64,000 nt of DNA from Micromonospora sp. WMMD1155. Its GTDB lineage: Bacteria > Actinomycetota > Actinomycetes > Mycobacteriales > Micromonosporaceae. Made by a program: the position numbers and the translations under genes. Shown here piece after piece: positions 43,967-51,838 of the stretch; the stretch's first letter is position 1, and the number at the start of each line of letters is the position of its first letter. The notes below the pieces were generated by a model, which saw only the letters and a list, made by a program, of their open reading frames with translations, did not search any database and was not told where the DNA came from. The DNA is taken from contig NZ_CP120742.1 of the NCBI RefSeq assembly GCF_029581275.1, positions 6,634,501 to 6,698,500 of the forward strand, written 5' to 3'.

Positions 43967-45268
43967 TCAGCGGGCCCGGGTCGCGACCTCCGGTGAGGTG
44001 CTCTCCAACGGCACCGCGTTGGCCGGCACCAACCCCAGTTGCACGGCCGACCGGGTCAGCGTGGCGTCCAGGGCCCAGTCGGCGCTCACCCGCGTCCGGT
44101 TTCCGGGCATCGCCATCAGGTGGTACGCCCGCGTGACCACCTTCGCCGGCAGCCCGCCCAGGTTGACGTGCAGCGGGTTCGCCGCCGCGTCCTTGCCCCC
44201 CAGGTCGACCACCCAGCCCAGATCGTGGTGCTTGTACGGCTTGCGCCGGCCGAAGCCGTACGACGCGGCGATGTTGTGCGCCGCGCGCTTGCCCTGCCGC
44301 TGCGCGTGCTGCGCCGTCATCCCGCAGACCTTCCCCGGGTTGAGCACGTCGGGTACGGCGGCGGCGTCGCCGATGGCGTACACCTCCGGGTAGCCGGGGA
44401 CGTTGAGGAACTCGTCGGTCACCAGCCGACCCCGGTCGGTGCGCAACCCCAGCTCGTTGACGAACGGGTCCGGTCGCACCCCCACACACCACACCAGGGT
44501 GCAGGTCGGCACGTACTCGCCGTCGGTGAGCTTCACCCCGTCGCAGGTGGCCTCGGCGACCGACGTGCCCATCCGGACGTCCACACCCCGCCGTTCGAGC
44601 ACCCGGTGCGACGTGTCCGACATCCGCTTGTCCAGCTCCGGCAACACCCGGGGCGCGACGTCGAGCAGCATCCACCGTGGGCGGACGGTGAGCCGGGGCC
44701 GCTGGGCGTGCAACGCGTCGGTGAACAACTGCCCGTGCGCGGCGACCTCGGTGCCGGTGTAACCCGCCCCGACCACCACGAACGTGGACCGTGCCTGCTG
44801 CTCGGCCGGATCCTCGGCCTGCTCGGCCAACTCGATCTGGCGGACGATGTGGTCGTGCAGGTAGACGGCCTCGGGCAGACCACGGAAGCCGTGCGCGTAC
44901 TCGGTCACCCCCGGGATGGGCAGCAACTTGTTGACACTGCCCACGGCGAGCACCAACCGGTCGTACGCCAGCCGGTTCTTCTCCCCCTCCGCCTGGGTGA
45001 AGCCGACCCAGCGATTCTGCAGGTCGACGTGGTCCGCCTCGCCGATCACCACCCGGACGTTCTTGAGCGTCCCGGTCAGCGGCACCGCGATCCGCTTGGG
45101 CTCGACCACCCCGGCGGCCACCTCGGGCAGCAACGGGAGGTAGAGGAAGTAGTCGGTGGAGTTCAGCACCACGATCTCGGCCCGGTCCCGGGCGATCCGG
45201 CTCAACGTCTTCGCCGCGTGGTAACCGGCGAACCCGGCCCCCACGATCACCACACGAGGTTTCGTCAT
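43967..45268 (-). CDS. NAD(P)/FAD-dependent oxidoreductase, type II NADH dehydrogenase-like
   Basis: This 433-residue protein begins MTKPRVVIVGAGFAGYHAAK, the FAD-binding GxGxxG. It has a second dinucleotide fold FVVVGAGYTGTEVAAHG for NAD(P)H and the late FAD motif VYAIGDAAAVPD. The HRVLERRGVDVRMGTSV and ALVWCVGVRPDP-like (LVWCVGVRPDP) segments are typical of NDH-2 enzymes, which pass electrons from NADH to quinone at the inner membrane face without pumping protons. The C-terminal 60 residues include an AYHLMAMPGNRTRV membrane-association helix. The upstream frame extension is repeat-derived and not coding. Confidence 0.85.
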   Translation of the reverse strand: MTKPRVVIVGAGFAGYHAAKTLSRIARDRAEIVVLNSTDYFLYLPLLPEVAAGVVEPKRIAVPLTGTLKNVRVVIGEADHVDLQNRWVGFTQAEGEKNRLAYDRLVLAVGSVNKLLPIPGVTEYAHGFRGLPEAVYLHDHIVRQIELAEQAEDPAEQQARSTFVVVGAGYTGTEVAAHGQLFTDALHAQRPRLTVRPRWMLLDVAPRVLPELDKRMSDTSHRVLERRGVDVRMGTSVAEATCDGVKLTDGEYVPTCTLVWCVGVRPDPFVNELGLRTDRGRLVTDEFLNVPGYPEVYAIGDAAAVPDVLNPGKVCGMTAQHAQRQGKRAAHNIAASYGFGRRKPYKHHDLGWVVDLGGKDAAANPLHVNLGGLPAKVVTRAYHLMAMPGNRTRVSADWALDATLTRSAVQLGLVPANAVPLESTSPEVATRAR

Positions 45269-45607
45269 TGCGGGCCGTTTCCCGTCGCAGCCCCGGACAA
45301 ACGTCCCCGACGCCCCGACCGACCGTGTCAGCCCTCCAAGATCCCCGCCCAGGCCGCCCAAGATCCGCACACGCCGCCCGAGATCCGCCCGGGCCGCCCA
45401 AGATCCGCGCGGGCCGCCCAAGATCCGCGCAACATCCGGGATGTTGCTGTGTCATCGGCGCATTAGGCAGCACTTTCCCCGATGTTGTGCGGATCTTGGG
45501 CAGCGCGGGCGGGCCCGGCCGCGGGCAGCGCGGGCGAGCCGCCGTCAGGCGGGCGCGGGCAGGCCCAGCCGCGGGCGGGGGCGGGCAGGCGCGGGCGTGC
45601 GGGCGGG
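45269..45607. other. Non-coding gap with CAAGATCCGC repeats and a long palindrome
   Basis: These 339 bases hold no credible gene. From about 45339 to 45430 an approximately 20-base unit ending GCCCAAGATCCGC is repeated four times with variation. A 78-base inverted repeat follows at 45420-45497, and then a GGGC/CGGGC-rich low-complexity run up to the GNAT gene stop. The promoter of the oxidoreductase must lie in the left part, but no clear element was seen. Confidence 0.7.
45420..45497. repeat. 78-base inverted repeat, distinct sequence
   Basis: The arms are AAGATCCGCGCAACATCCGGG and, at the far end, CCCCGATGTTGTGCGGATCTT. They match with few differences around a centre that contains a smaller hairpin (CATCCGGGATG). 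Its length equals the 78-bp family, but the sequence is unrelated, so it may be another class of the same kind of element. Confidence 0.75.
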
Positions 45608-46123
45608 TCAGGCGGTGATCGCCCAGCGTTCGTGGTCGCGCCAGGCGCCGTCGATGAACAGGTAGTCCGGCGAGAAGCCCTCCAACCGGAACCCGAGTTT
45701 GCGGGCGACCCGGCGGGACGGCTCGTTGCCCGGCTGGATGTTCGCCTCCAGCCGGTGCAGCCCGACCGTGGTGAACGCGTGGTCGATCGCCAGGGCGATG
45801 CCCGCCGACGCGTGACCGGTCCCGCTGTACGGCAGGAACGCCGCGTACCCGAGGTAGCCGCCGCGCAGTGCGCCCAGCACGATCCCGCTGATGTTCACGT
45901 AACCGGCGATCGCACCACTGGCCCGGTCACAGATCAGGTAGCCGGCGCCGTCGCGGCGGCGGATCCGGCGAAGGTAGAGGTCGTACTCCTCGGGGGTGCC
46001 CGGCGCGGCCAACCACGGGTGGTGCAGGTCCCGGCTGCGCCGCACGGCGGCGACGAACTCGTCGGCGTCGGCGGGCCGGGGCCGGCGGATCGCGGCGGGA
46101 CCGCCGGTACGCAGGTATCTCAC
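45608..46123 (-). CDS. GNAT N-acetyltransferase, RimJ/RimL type
   Basis: This is a 171-residue GNAT protein. RRPRPADADEFVAAVRRS is the usual N-terminal acceptor segment. The acetyl-CoA loop is represented by LGYAAFLPYSGTGHASAGIA (Q/R-x-x-G-x-G/A region, somewhat loose), followed by HAFTTVGLHRLEANIQPGN and EPSRRVARKLGFRLEGFSPD. These are strongly typical of ribosomal-protein alanine acetyltransferases (RimJ), which modify N-terminal amines of proteins. The substrate may differ. It lies 100 bases downstream of the zinc-ribbon gene on the same strand and could be its operon tail. Confidence 0.85.
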   Translation of the reverse strand: MRYLRTGGPAAIRRPRPADADEFVAAVRRSRDLHHPWLAAPGTPEEYDLYLRRIRRRDGAGYLICDRASGAIAGYVNISGIVLGALRGGYLGYAAFLPYSGTGHASAGIALAIDHAFTTVGLHRLEANIQPGNEPSRRVARKLGFRLEGFSPDYLFIDGAWRDHERWAITA

Positions 46124-46223
46124 GGCCGATCACTCTGGCCGACCGGCGCAGCCGTTGTCCAACCGGTCCCCGAAGTCCGGTGGTGCGGGAACCTCGACGG
46201 ACGGGAACACGACGGCCGGTGCG

Positions 46224-46517
46224 TCAGACCGGGCCGGAGAACGGCTGCTGCATCGGCATGGGGACCTGGAGGAAGGTCGTGCCGCGCATGTCCAGCCAGG
46301 CCCGGTCGGGCCCACGGACCAGGCGCATCATCACCGCCTCGCAGGACGGGCAGCGCGCCACCAGGCCCGGGGCGTGCGAGTAGACGTGCAGGCTGGCCAT
46401 CGAGCCGGTCATCCCGCAGTTCTCACAGCGGCCCGTGGCGCTGCTCAGGTCCACGGTCAACAGCTCGTGCATGGGGCCGTCGAGCATGTTGCCGTCCACG
46501 TACGACATCTCGGTCAT
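46224..46517 (-). CDS. DUF6510-type zinc-ribbon protein
   Basis: This 97-residue protein starts MTEMSYVDGNMLDGPMHELL and has two Cys pairs, CENCGM and CPSCEA, spaced about 30 residues apart, forming a zinc ribbon or rubredoxin-like knuckle. The rest (ASLHVYSHAPGLVARCPSCE; MMRLVRGPDRAWLDMRG) matches a family regularly encoded with a sulfite oxidase-like molybdoenzyme and a ferredoxin reductase-like flavoprotein, exactly the two genes upstream here. It follows the reductase by 24 bases. It may carry electrons or stabilise the complex; that is inference. Confidence 0.8.
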   Translation of the reverse strand: MTEMSYVDGNMLDGPMHELLTVDLSSATGRCENCGMTGSMASLHVYSHAPGLVARCPSCEAVMMRLVRGPDRAWLDMRGTTFLQVPMPMQQPFSGPV

Positions 46518-46541
46518 CGGTCCTCCTCGACAGGGCGTGCG

Positions 46542-47321
46542 TCAGCCGGTGGGGCCGAAGCGTTCGGTCTTGACCCGCCGCGACGGGTGCCCGAGCCCCA
46601 CCAGCAGGTCGGCGACGGTCTCCACGAACGCGGTCGGGCCGCACACGTAGGTCAGCGGTTGCAGGTCCGGTGGCCACCCGTGCGTGTTGACGTCGGCCAG
46701 CCCGATGCGGTGCGGCTCGCCGCGCCAACCCTCGGGCGCCTCGCGGGTGTAGACGTACGCGACGTCCAGGCCGAAGTCGTCGCGGACCCGGCGGCGCAGC
46801 TCGTCGGCGTAGATCACGTCGCTGGGGGTGCGCACCGAGTAGATCAGCCGGAAGGCCGCCTTGTTGCCGGCGGCGCGGCGGGCCCGGATCATCGCCATCA
46901 GCGGCACGATCCCCGAGCCGCCGGCGACGAGCTGCACCGGCGCGGTCTCCTCCGGCCGCCAGATGAACCACCCACCGAGCGGTCCGCGGACCTCCACCGG
47001 GTCGCCGTCACCGAAGACGTCGATGAGGTACGGGGACACTTCGCCGTCGTGCACGCGCTGGACGGTCACCTCGATGCGCGGGCCGCCGGGGCCGTCCACG
47101 ACCGGCCCGGCGATGGAGTACGACCGGGCCGCCTGGTAGCCGTCCGAAGCGGTCAGGCGCAGGTCGACGTGCTGCCCGGGCAGGTGACCCGGCCAGTCCG
47201 GCACCTCCAGGACCAGGGTCTGCGCGGTGTGTGTCTCCACCCGGCGCTCCACCAGCCGACCGACCTGCCAGCGGTTGGCGGTGCGGGGCGGGCTGCTCGT
47301 CGCCACGGCGCGCTCAGTCAC
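46542..47321 (-). CDS. FAD/NAD(P)-binding ferredoxin reductase-like protein
   Basis: This 259-residue FNR-fold flavoprotein starts at the GTG VTERAVATSSPPRTANRW. The FAD site is ARSYSIAGPV (RxYS), the flavin phosphate loop is VRGPLGGWFIWRP, and the NAD(P)H-binding domain starts VQLVAGGSGIVPLMAMIRA and ends YVCGPTAFVETVADLL. No 2Fe-2S ferredoxin domain is attached. It overlaps the stop of the molybdopterin oxidoreductase by eight bases and precedes the zinc-ribbon gene, so it probably supplies electrons to the molybdoenzyme. This operon type is common in actinobacteria, but its physiological substrate is unknown. Confidence 0.85.
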   Translation of the reverse strand: MTERAVATSSPPRTANRWQVGRLVERRVETHTAQTLVLEVPDWPGHLPGQHVDLRLTASDGYQAARSYSIAGPVVDGPGGPRIEVTVQRVHDGEVSPYLIDVFGDGDPVEVRGPLGGWFIWRPEETAPVQLVAGGSGIVPLMAMIRARRAAGNKAAFRLIYSVRTPSDVIYADELRRRVRDDFGLDVAYVYTREAPEGWRGEPHRIGLADVNTHGWPPDLQPLTYVCGPTAFVETVADLLVGLGHPSRRVKTERFGPTG

Positions 47322-47913
47322 CCTGGTACCGCTGTTCGCGCCACGGGTCGCCGTAGTCGTGGTAGCCGGCGGTCTCCCAGAACCCCGGCTCGTCCATCGT
47401 CTTGAGCCGGATGCCGCGCACCCACTTGGCGGACTTCCAGAAGTACAGGTGCGGCACCAGCAGCCGGGCCGGGCCACCGTGCTCGGCGGCGAGCGGGGCG
47501 CCCTCGAAGGTGTGCGCCACCCAGGCCCGCCCGCCGCGGAGGTCGTCCAGCGGCAGGTTGGTGGTGTAGCCGCCGTAGGAGTGCGCCAACGCGTAGTGCG
47601 CTCCCGTGTCGACGTCGGCGAGCAGGGTGTCCAGTGAGACGCCCTGCCAGGTGGTGCCGAGCTTCGACCAGCGGGTGACGCAGTGGATGTCCACGTGCGG
47701 CGTCTCCTGCGGCAGAGCCATCAGCTCCTGCCACGACCAGCGGTGTTCGCTGCCGTTCTCGGCGGAGATGACGAACTCCCAGGTGTCCAGGGACACCCGG
47801 GGCGTCGGGCCCGCCGAGAGCACCGGAAAGTCCTCGGTGAGGTACTGACCGGGTGGCAGGGCCGGCTCCTGCGTTCGGGGCCGACCCTGAAAACCCGGTG
47901 ACACGATTCCCAT
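47314..47913 (-). CDS. Sulfite oxidase-like molybdopterin-dependent oxidoreductase
   Basis: This 199-residue protein consists of only the Moco domain of the sulfite oxidase/YedY (MsrP) fold. The molybdenum-binding Cys is in PHVDIHCVTRWSKLGTTWQG, and SYGGYTTNLPLDDLRGGRA, HGGPARLLVPHLYFWKSAKW and VRGIRLKTMDEPGFWE are family blocks. No signal peptide or twin-arginine motif and no dimerisation domain is present, so it is cytoplasmic and smaller than true sulfite oxidases. It is the first gene of the operon with the reductase and zinc-ribbon protein. MsrP-like repair of oxidised methionine is one possibility; the substrate is not known. Confidence 0.85.
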   Translation of the reverse strand: MGIVSPGFQGRPRTQEPALPPGQYLTEDFPVLSAGPTPRVSLDTWEFVISAENGSEHRWSWQELMALPQETPHVDIHCVTRWSKLGTTWQGVSLDTLLADVDTGAHYALAHSYGGYTTNLPLDDLRGGRAWVAHTFEGAPLAAEHGGPARLLVPHLYFWKSAKWVRGIRLKTMDEPGFWETAGYHDYGDPWREQRYQGD

Positions 47914-47988
47914 TGCACAGTCGTACCACCCGCGCCGGTGGGGGCGGGAGCTTTCCCGCGTACCCCCTCGTCGCCCGGCGCGGCGCGG

Positions 47989-49014
47989 TCAGTGCCGTTC
48001 GGCGACGACCTTGCGGTCCTCGGGCAGGTCGCCGCCCCGGGTGGCGCGCAGGCTGGTCACGGTGACCACCACCAGCACCCCGATGATCACGCCGAGCGAG
48101 GCCAGGGTGGGGATCTCCGGTACGCCGTCCCAGATGCCGTGCGCCCAGTGCAGACCCAGCTTGAGGCCGATGAACGCCAGGATGACGGCCAGGCCGTAGC
48201 TGAGGTGCACCAGCCGGCTCAGCGCCGCGTGCAGGACGAAGTAGAGCGCCCGCAGACCGAGCAGGGCGAACGCGTTGGTGGCGAAGACCAGGTACGGGTC
48301 CTCGGTGATGCCGTAGACCGCGGGCACCGAGTCGACGGCGAAGACGACGTCGGTGGCCAGCACCGCGACCACCACCAGGGCGAACGGGGTGAGAGCCCGC
48401 TTCGCGCCCTGCCGGACGGTCATCCTGGTGCCGTGGTAGTCGTCGACCACCGGCATGATCTTGCGCAGCAGCTTCACCGAGCGCATCTTGTTGATGTCGA
48501 CTTCCTGCTCGTGCCCGGACAGGGCGTCCCGCAGCAGCTTCACCGCCGTGGCGATGAGGATGATCGCGAACAGCAGGAAGGCGAAGTCGAGGGTCTGCAA
48601 CGCGGCCGCACCGAGGGCGATGAAGACGGCCCGCAGCACCAGTGCGCCGGCGATGCCGTAGAGCAGCACCCGTTGGGCGAGCACCGCCGGCACCGCGAAC
48701 GCGGCCAGCAGCAGCATGAAGACGAAGAGGTTGTCGACGGAGAGCGACTTCTCCACCAGGTAACCGGTGAGGTACTCCACGCCCTGCTGGGACCCGTAGC
48801 GGGACCAGATCCAGGCGCCGAACGCCAGCGGCAGGGCGATGTAGAACGCCGACCAGCCGATGGCCTCCCGCATGGACACCTCGTGCGGGCGACGGGTGAC
48901 CAGGAAGTCCAGCACCAGCAGCAGGATCACGCCGATGATCGTGACCGCCCACAGCGTGGGCGTGCCGACCGACGACAGGTCACTGGCGGCGGACAGGTAC
49001 GACACTTCGCTCAT
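47989..49014 (-). CDS. TerC family integral membrane protein (probable Mn exporter)
   Basis: This 341-residue protein has about nine membrane helices. The start is the ATG MSEVSYLSAASDLSSVG with GAGGAG six bases upstream; in-frame upstream ATGs lie inside the riboswitch. Family signatures are the acidic motif LTGYLVEKSLSVDNLFVFML and the later VLATDVVFAVDSVPAVYGI with two Asp residues in a helix. Both are conserved in TerC/Alx proteins that export manganese (Alx, MeeY) or support metallation of exported enzymes. A central cytoplasmic loop holds SVKLLRKIMPVVDDYHG. It is transcribed alone, with a probable yybP-ykoY manganese riboswitch in its leader, which supports the Mn role. Confidence 0.9.
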   Translation of the reverse strand: MSEVSYLSAASDLSSVGTPTLWAVTIIGVILLLVLDFLVTRRPHEVSMREAIGWSAFYIALPLAFGAWIWSRYGSQQGVEYLTGYLVEKSLSVDNLFVFMLLLAAFAVPAVLAQRVLLYGIAGALVLRAVFIALGAAALQTLDFAFLLFAIILIATAVKLLRDALSGHEQEVDINKMRSVKLLRKIMPVVDDYHGTRMTVRQGAKRALTPFALVVVAVLATDVVFAVDSVPAVYGITEDPYLVFATNAFALLGLRALYFVLHAALSRLVHLSYGLAVILAFIGLKLGLHWAHGIWDGVPEIPTLASLGVIIGVLVVVTVTSLRATRGGDLPEDRKVVAERH

Positions 49015-49022
49015 TGGGGTCT

Positions 49023-49141
49023 CCTCGAACACCGTCATGTTCGAGGTCTCCTTCACCCATCACCGTGATGGGCAACCACCCGAGGCGCGCCGGGCACGCC
49101 GTACTGACCGGAATGGTTCGTGGGAAGTACTCCCCTCGCAC
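49023..49141 (-). promoter_or_regulatory. yybP-ykoY (manganese) riboswitch with SD-sequestering hairpin
   Basis: Reading the minus strand, the leader contains GCGAGGGGAGTAC near its start and GAAGGAGACCTCG at its end. These are the two conserved loop segments of yybP-ykoY riboswitches, closed by a CGAGG/CCTCG P1 stem. Directly after it, CCTCGAACA (49038-49046) pairs perfectly over nine bases with TGTTCGAGG (49023-49031), whose GAGG is part of the Shine-Dalgarno site of TerC. The CCTCG strand can pair with either P1 or the ribosome site, not both. The sequence thus predicts translation switched on when Mn stabilises P1. The motif match was judged by eye. Confidence 0.7.
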
Positions 49142-49231
49142 GACAAGGTTAGGCCAGGCCGAAACGCGGCGCCAAGCGGGACATCGATGGTTGCCCTGGT
49201 AAACCGCTGTGCAGGCCCGGTGAGGCCGCTG

Positions 49232-49642
49232 TCAGGCGCGGCGCAGCGTCGCGCCCGGTGCCATCGCCTGCTCGACCAGGCCCCGGTAGTCCCGCGGGAG
49301 CTGGGTCACCACGTCGTCGAACTCACCACCGGTGATCGCCTCCCGCAGGGTGGTGAAGACCGCCCGGGTGGCGTCGTCGGCGGCGGGCTCCTCCACACCG
49401 GCACGCAACGCGACCCGCGCGACGAACTCGGAGGCACCGAACCGGTCGGCCTGCTCGGTGCTCGGGCTCGGCTTGAGCACCAACTGCAACGGCTGCGGCA
49501 ACTGAACGGCCAGGTCCAGGACCTCACCACCGGTCAGCCGCTCGGCGAACGTCTCCAACACCGCCCGGGTCAGCTCGACCGCCCGCTCGGACGACGTCGC
49601 GGTGCGCTGGGAAACCTGGTCGATGAAGGTGTCGTAGTTCAT
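49232..49642 (-). CDS. DUF2267 domain protein
   Basis: This 136-residue protein begins at the ATG MNYDTFIDQVSQRTATSSER, with AGGGAG upstream. It is one DUF2267 helical domain: AVELTRAVLETFAERLTGGE, LDLAVQLPQPLQLVLKP, DEFVARVALRAGVEE-like (ASEFVARVALRAGVEE) and REAITGGEFDDVVTQLPRDY. No catalytic residues are known for the family, whose genes are often induced under hypoxia or stress in mycobacteria. It is divergent from the DUF2795 gene across 157 bases, and a larger DUF2267 protein is at 40.9 kb. The function remains unknown. Confidence 0.85.
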   Translation of the reverse strand: MNYDTFIDQVSQRTATSSERAVELTRAVLETFAERLTGGEVLDLAVQLPQPLQLVLKPSPSTEQADRFGASEFVARVALRAGVEEPAADDATRAVFTTLREAITGGEFDDVVTQLPRDYRGLVEQAMAPGATLRRA

Positions 49643-49799
49643 CGCGTACTCCCTCTGGGCTCGCGTCGGCGCCTGCGGGTACCCGCCGCGGCCCCTCGGA
49701 AACGGCGCGGCGATTCCTCCGCCGGACGGGCGTGACCGGCCGGCGGGCGGGTAACCGCCGCCGGTCGTCACCACATCGATGCCCGAGGGAGCCCCTGCC

Positions 49800-50072
49800 A
49801 TGGCGAGCTACGCCGAGGTCCTGCAGTACCTGTCGAGCCTGGACTACCCGGCCGAGAAGGACGACGTGGTCCGCGAGGCCGAACGCGAGGGTGCCCCGCC
49901 GGACGTGTTGAAGGCGCTGCGCGCGCTGCCACCGGTGGACTACGCCAACGGCACCGAGGTCGCCCGCTCGGCCGGCATCGAGGCGGCACCCGAGGTGGGC
50001 GCCTCTCAGCGGGCCGAGCAGGCCCGGGACAATAAGCACAACCGGGTCTCGCAGCACCTGCGCGGCATCTGA
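49800..50072 (+). CDS. DUF2795 domain protein
   Basis: This 90-residue protein has GAGGGAG upstream of the ATG MASYAEVLQYLSSLDYPAEK. The pattern hydrophobic-xx-YLxxLDYPAxKxDhVxxAExxGAPPDVLxALxxLPPVDYxNGTEVxRSxG is that of DUF2795, small helical proteins widespread in actinobacteria and seemingly linked to stress survival. The last 30 residues are polar. It is divergent from the DUF2267 gene and 42 bases ahead of the DUF1345 membrane protein, with which it may form an operon. Confidence 0.85.
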   Translation: MASYAEVLQYLSSLDYPAEKDDVVREAEREGAPPDVLKALRALPPVDYANGTEVARSAGIEAAPEVGASQRAEQARDNKHNRVSQHLRGI

Positions 50073-50114
50073 CCCGGCGGTGACGCCCATCGCCCGGAGA
50101 CGGGATCGTCACCG

Positions 50115-50780
50115 ATGACCCACACCAGCCCGTCCCGGCCCGTCGAGGTACGTTTCCCCGCCGCGCGACAGCTCGCCGTGGTGGCGGTGGTCGGCGTCGT
50201 CGCCGGCGGCCTCTTCGCACTGCTGCTGCCGCTGCCCCTCGCCGCGCTGGCCGGCTGGGACGTGGGCGCGCTGAGCTGGCTCGTGCTGGTGTGGCTCAAA
50301 CTCTGGCCGATGGACGCCGAGCGGACCGCCCAGCTGGCCGTGCACGAGGACCCGAACCGGGCGGTACGGGACGCGCTCCTGCTCGTCGCCTGCCTGGCCA
50401 GCCTGCTGGCCGTGGGGCTGGTCGTGGCCAACGCGCAGGACGCGCCTCCCGGGCTGAGTCGTGAAGTGCACAGCGGGCTGGGAGTGCTGAGCGTGGTGCT
50501 CTCCTGGTTCGTGGTGCACACCGTGTTCGCCGCCCGGTACGCCCGGATCTACTACACCGGCCCGGACGGCGGGGTGAACTTCAACCAGCCCGAGCCGCCC
50601 AGCTACTCCGACTTCGCGTACGTCGCCTTCACCATCGGAGCGACGTTCCAGGTGTCCGACACCAACCTGACCAGCAACGAGATGCGTCGTACGGTGCTGC
50701 GGCACTCGATGGTGTCGTACCTGTTCGGGGCGTTCATCATCGCCGTGACGGTGAACCTGTTGGCTGGCCTGGCGCGCTGA
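50115..50780 (+). CDS. DUF1345 family membrane protein
   Basis: This 221-residue protein has about five membrane helices (LAVVAVVGVVAGGLFALLLP; ALLLVACLASLLAVGLVVA; LGVLSVVLSWFVVHTVFAAR; and a C-terminal FGAFIIAVTVNLLAGLA). The stretch HTVFAARYARIYYTGPDGGV followed by PSYSDFAYVAFTIGATFQVS and DTNLTSNEMRRTVLRHSM is diagnostic of DUF1345, whose YSDFxYVAFTIG loop resembles a potassium-channel pore-like region. The function is not established. It starts 42 bases after the DUF2795 gene and is probably in the same operon. Confidence 0.85.
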   Translation: MTHTSPSRPVEVRFPAARQLAVVAVVGVVAGGLFALLLPLPLAALAGWDVGALSWLVLVWLKLWPMDAERTAQLAVHEDPNRAVRDALLLVACLASLLAVGLVVANAQDAPPGLSREVHSGLGVLSVVLSWFVVHTVFAARYARIYYTGPDGGVNFNQPEPPSYSDFAYVAFTIGATFQVSDTNLTSNEMRRTVLRHSMVSYLFGAFIIAVTVNLLAGLAR

Positions 50781-51097
50781 GCCGTTCTCGCTTCACGGCG
50801 GGCCCGTTCGCTGCTTCACGGCGGGTTCGGCCTGCGGTTTCGGGCTGCGCGGCGGCCCCGGGGACGACACGGGGCGACTGTCGGACGAATCGCCGGGACA
50901 GGCGGGCGCCCCTGGTCACGAACCGCGACCTAGGGCGCCACGCAAACCTGCCCAGGCGGTGAACCGCACCCGAACCGGGTGCCGCCACCAGGCGGTGGAT
51001 GCCCGCTCGAACCGAGCGGTCAGCACTACCGGGTCCAACCATACGACAGAACATCCTCCGTTCGGTCAGTATTCGGCGAAGTGTGGGCCACGGCACG
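50781..51097. other. Intergenic gap with no recognised gene
   Basis: These 317 bases between convergent genes show only a twofold GCTTCACGGCGGG repeat at 50808-50830 and generic GC-rich sequence. No hairpin strong enough to call as a terminator and no coding bias in any frame were found. Confidence 0.6.
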
Positions 51098-51766
51098 TCA
51101 TGATCGGCCGGTCACCTCCGCGTACCGGTGCTCAAGGTCGACCCGGGCCAGCGCCCCCACCAGCCAGGCCAGCTGCTCCGACTCACCGCTGGCCAAGCCG
51201 GCCAGGTCGTCCGCCGACCTGCCCAGCCCGAGCCGACGGGCGGCCGCCAACGCGCGCCGGTCGGCCACCGGGGCCACCTCCCGCCACAACGCCTGCGCCT
51301 CGCGGAGGAACAGGTCGACGACCTGGTCGTCCACCCCGGGAAGCTCGGCGAGAAGCTTCCGCTCCCGGGCCGGATCGTGGTGCGCCACCGTCCGCAACCG
51401 ACGCAGATCGCCCCGGTACCGCTCGACCACGGTGCGACCCAGGTCGCCCAGCACGGCGGCGAGGGCGTCCACGTCGCCTCGCCGGCCGCCGGCGCGCAGC
51501 ACCCGCACCCGGTCCTCGTGCAACGAACGGGCCAACCCCGCGGCGCTGTCCCACCCCGCGTCGCGCAACGCCCGCGCGCCGTCCACCGCCCGACGGAAGT
51601 CACCCCGACGGGCCAGCAGCACCGCGAGGTAGAGGACCTGGAACAGGCTCGCCGGGTTGTTGGTCACCCGGAAGCCGTACTGCTCGGCGAAGCCCCGCCC
51701 GGTGCCCGCCAGCCGGCGCGCCAGGCGCTTCCGGTCCGCCATCGCGGTGATCAGAGTGGTCGGCAT
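51098..51766 (-). CDS. Hypothetical protein with HhH/endonuclease III-like helical region
   Basis: This all-helical protein has about 222 residues from the ATG MPTTLITAMADRKRLA; a GTG eleven codons upstream is an alternative. The central LLAELPGVDDQVVDLFLREA resembles the helix-hairpin-helix of endonuclease III glycosylases (LPGVGxKxAxVFL). However, the catalytic Lys and Asp and the 4Fe-4S Cys cluster of that family are not visible, so enzymatic activity is doubtful. An early NPASLFQVLYLAVLLARRGD matches the DNA-glycosylase first helices. It lies downstream of the pirin gene on the same strand, 72 bases away. Confidence 0.65.
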   Translation of the reverse strand: MPTTLITAMADRKRLARRLAGTGRGFAEQYGFRVTNNPASLFQVLYLAVLLARRGDFRRAVDGARALRDAGWDSAAGLARSLHEDRVRVLRAGGRRGDVDALAAVLGDLGRTVVERYRGDLRRLRTVAHHDPARERKLLAELPGVDDQVVDLFLREAQALWREVAPVADRRALAAARRLGLGRSADDLAGLASGESEQLAWLVGALARVDLEHRYAEVTGRS

Positions 51767-51838
51767 GCCGGCGACTACCCGCGCGACCGACTGCCACACG
51801 CGAGCCGCACGCCGGTCGGCGGTGCGGTCGCGGGCCGG

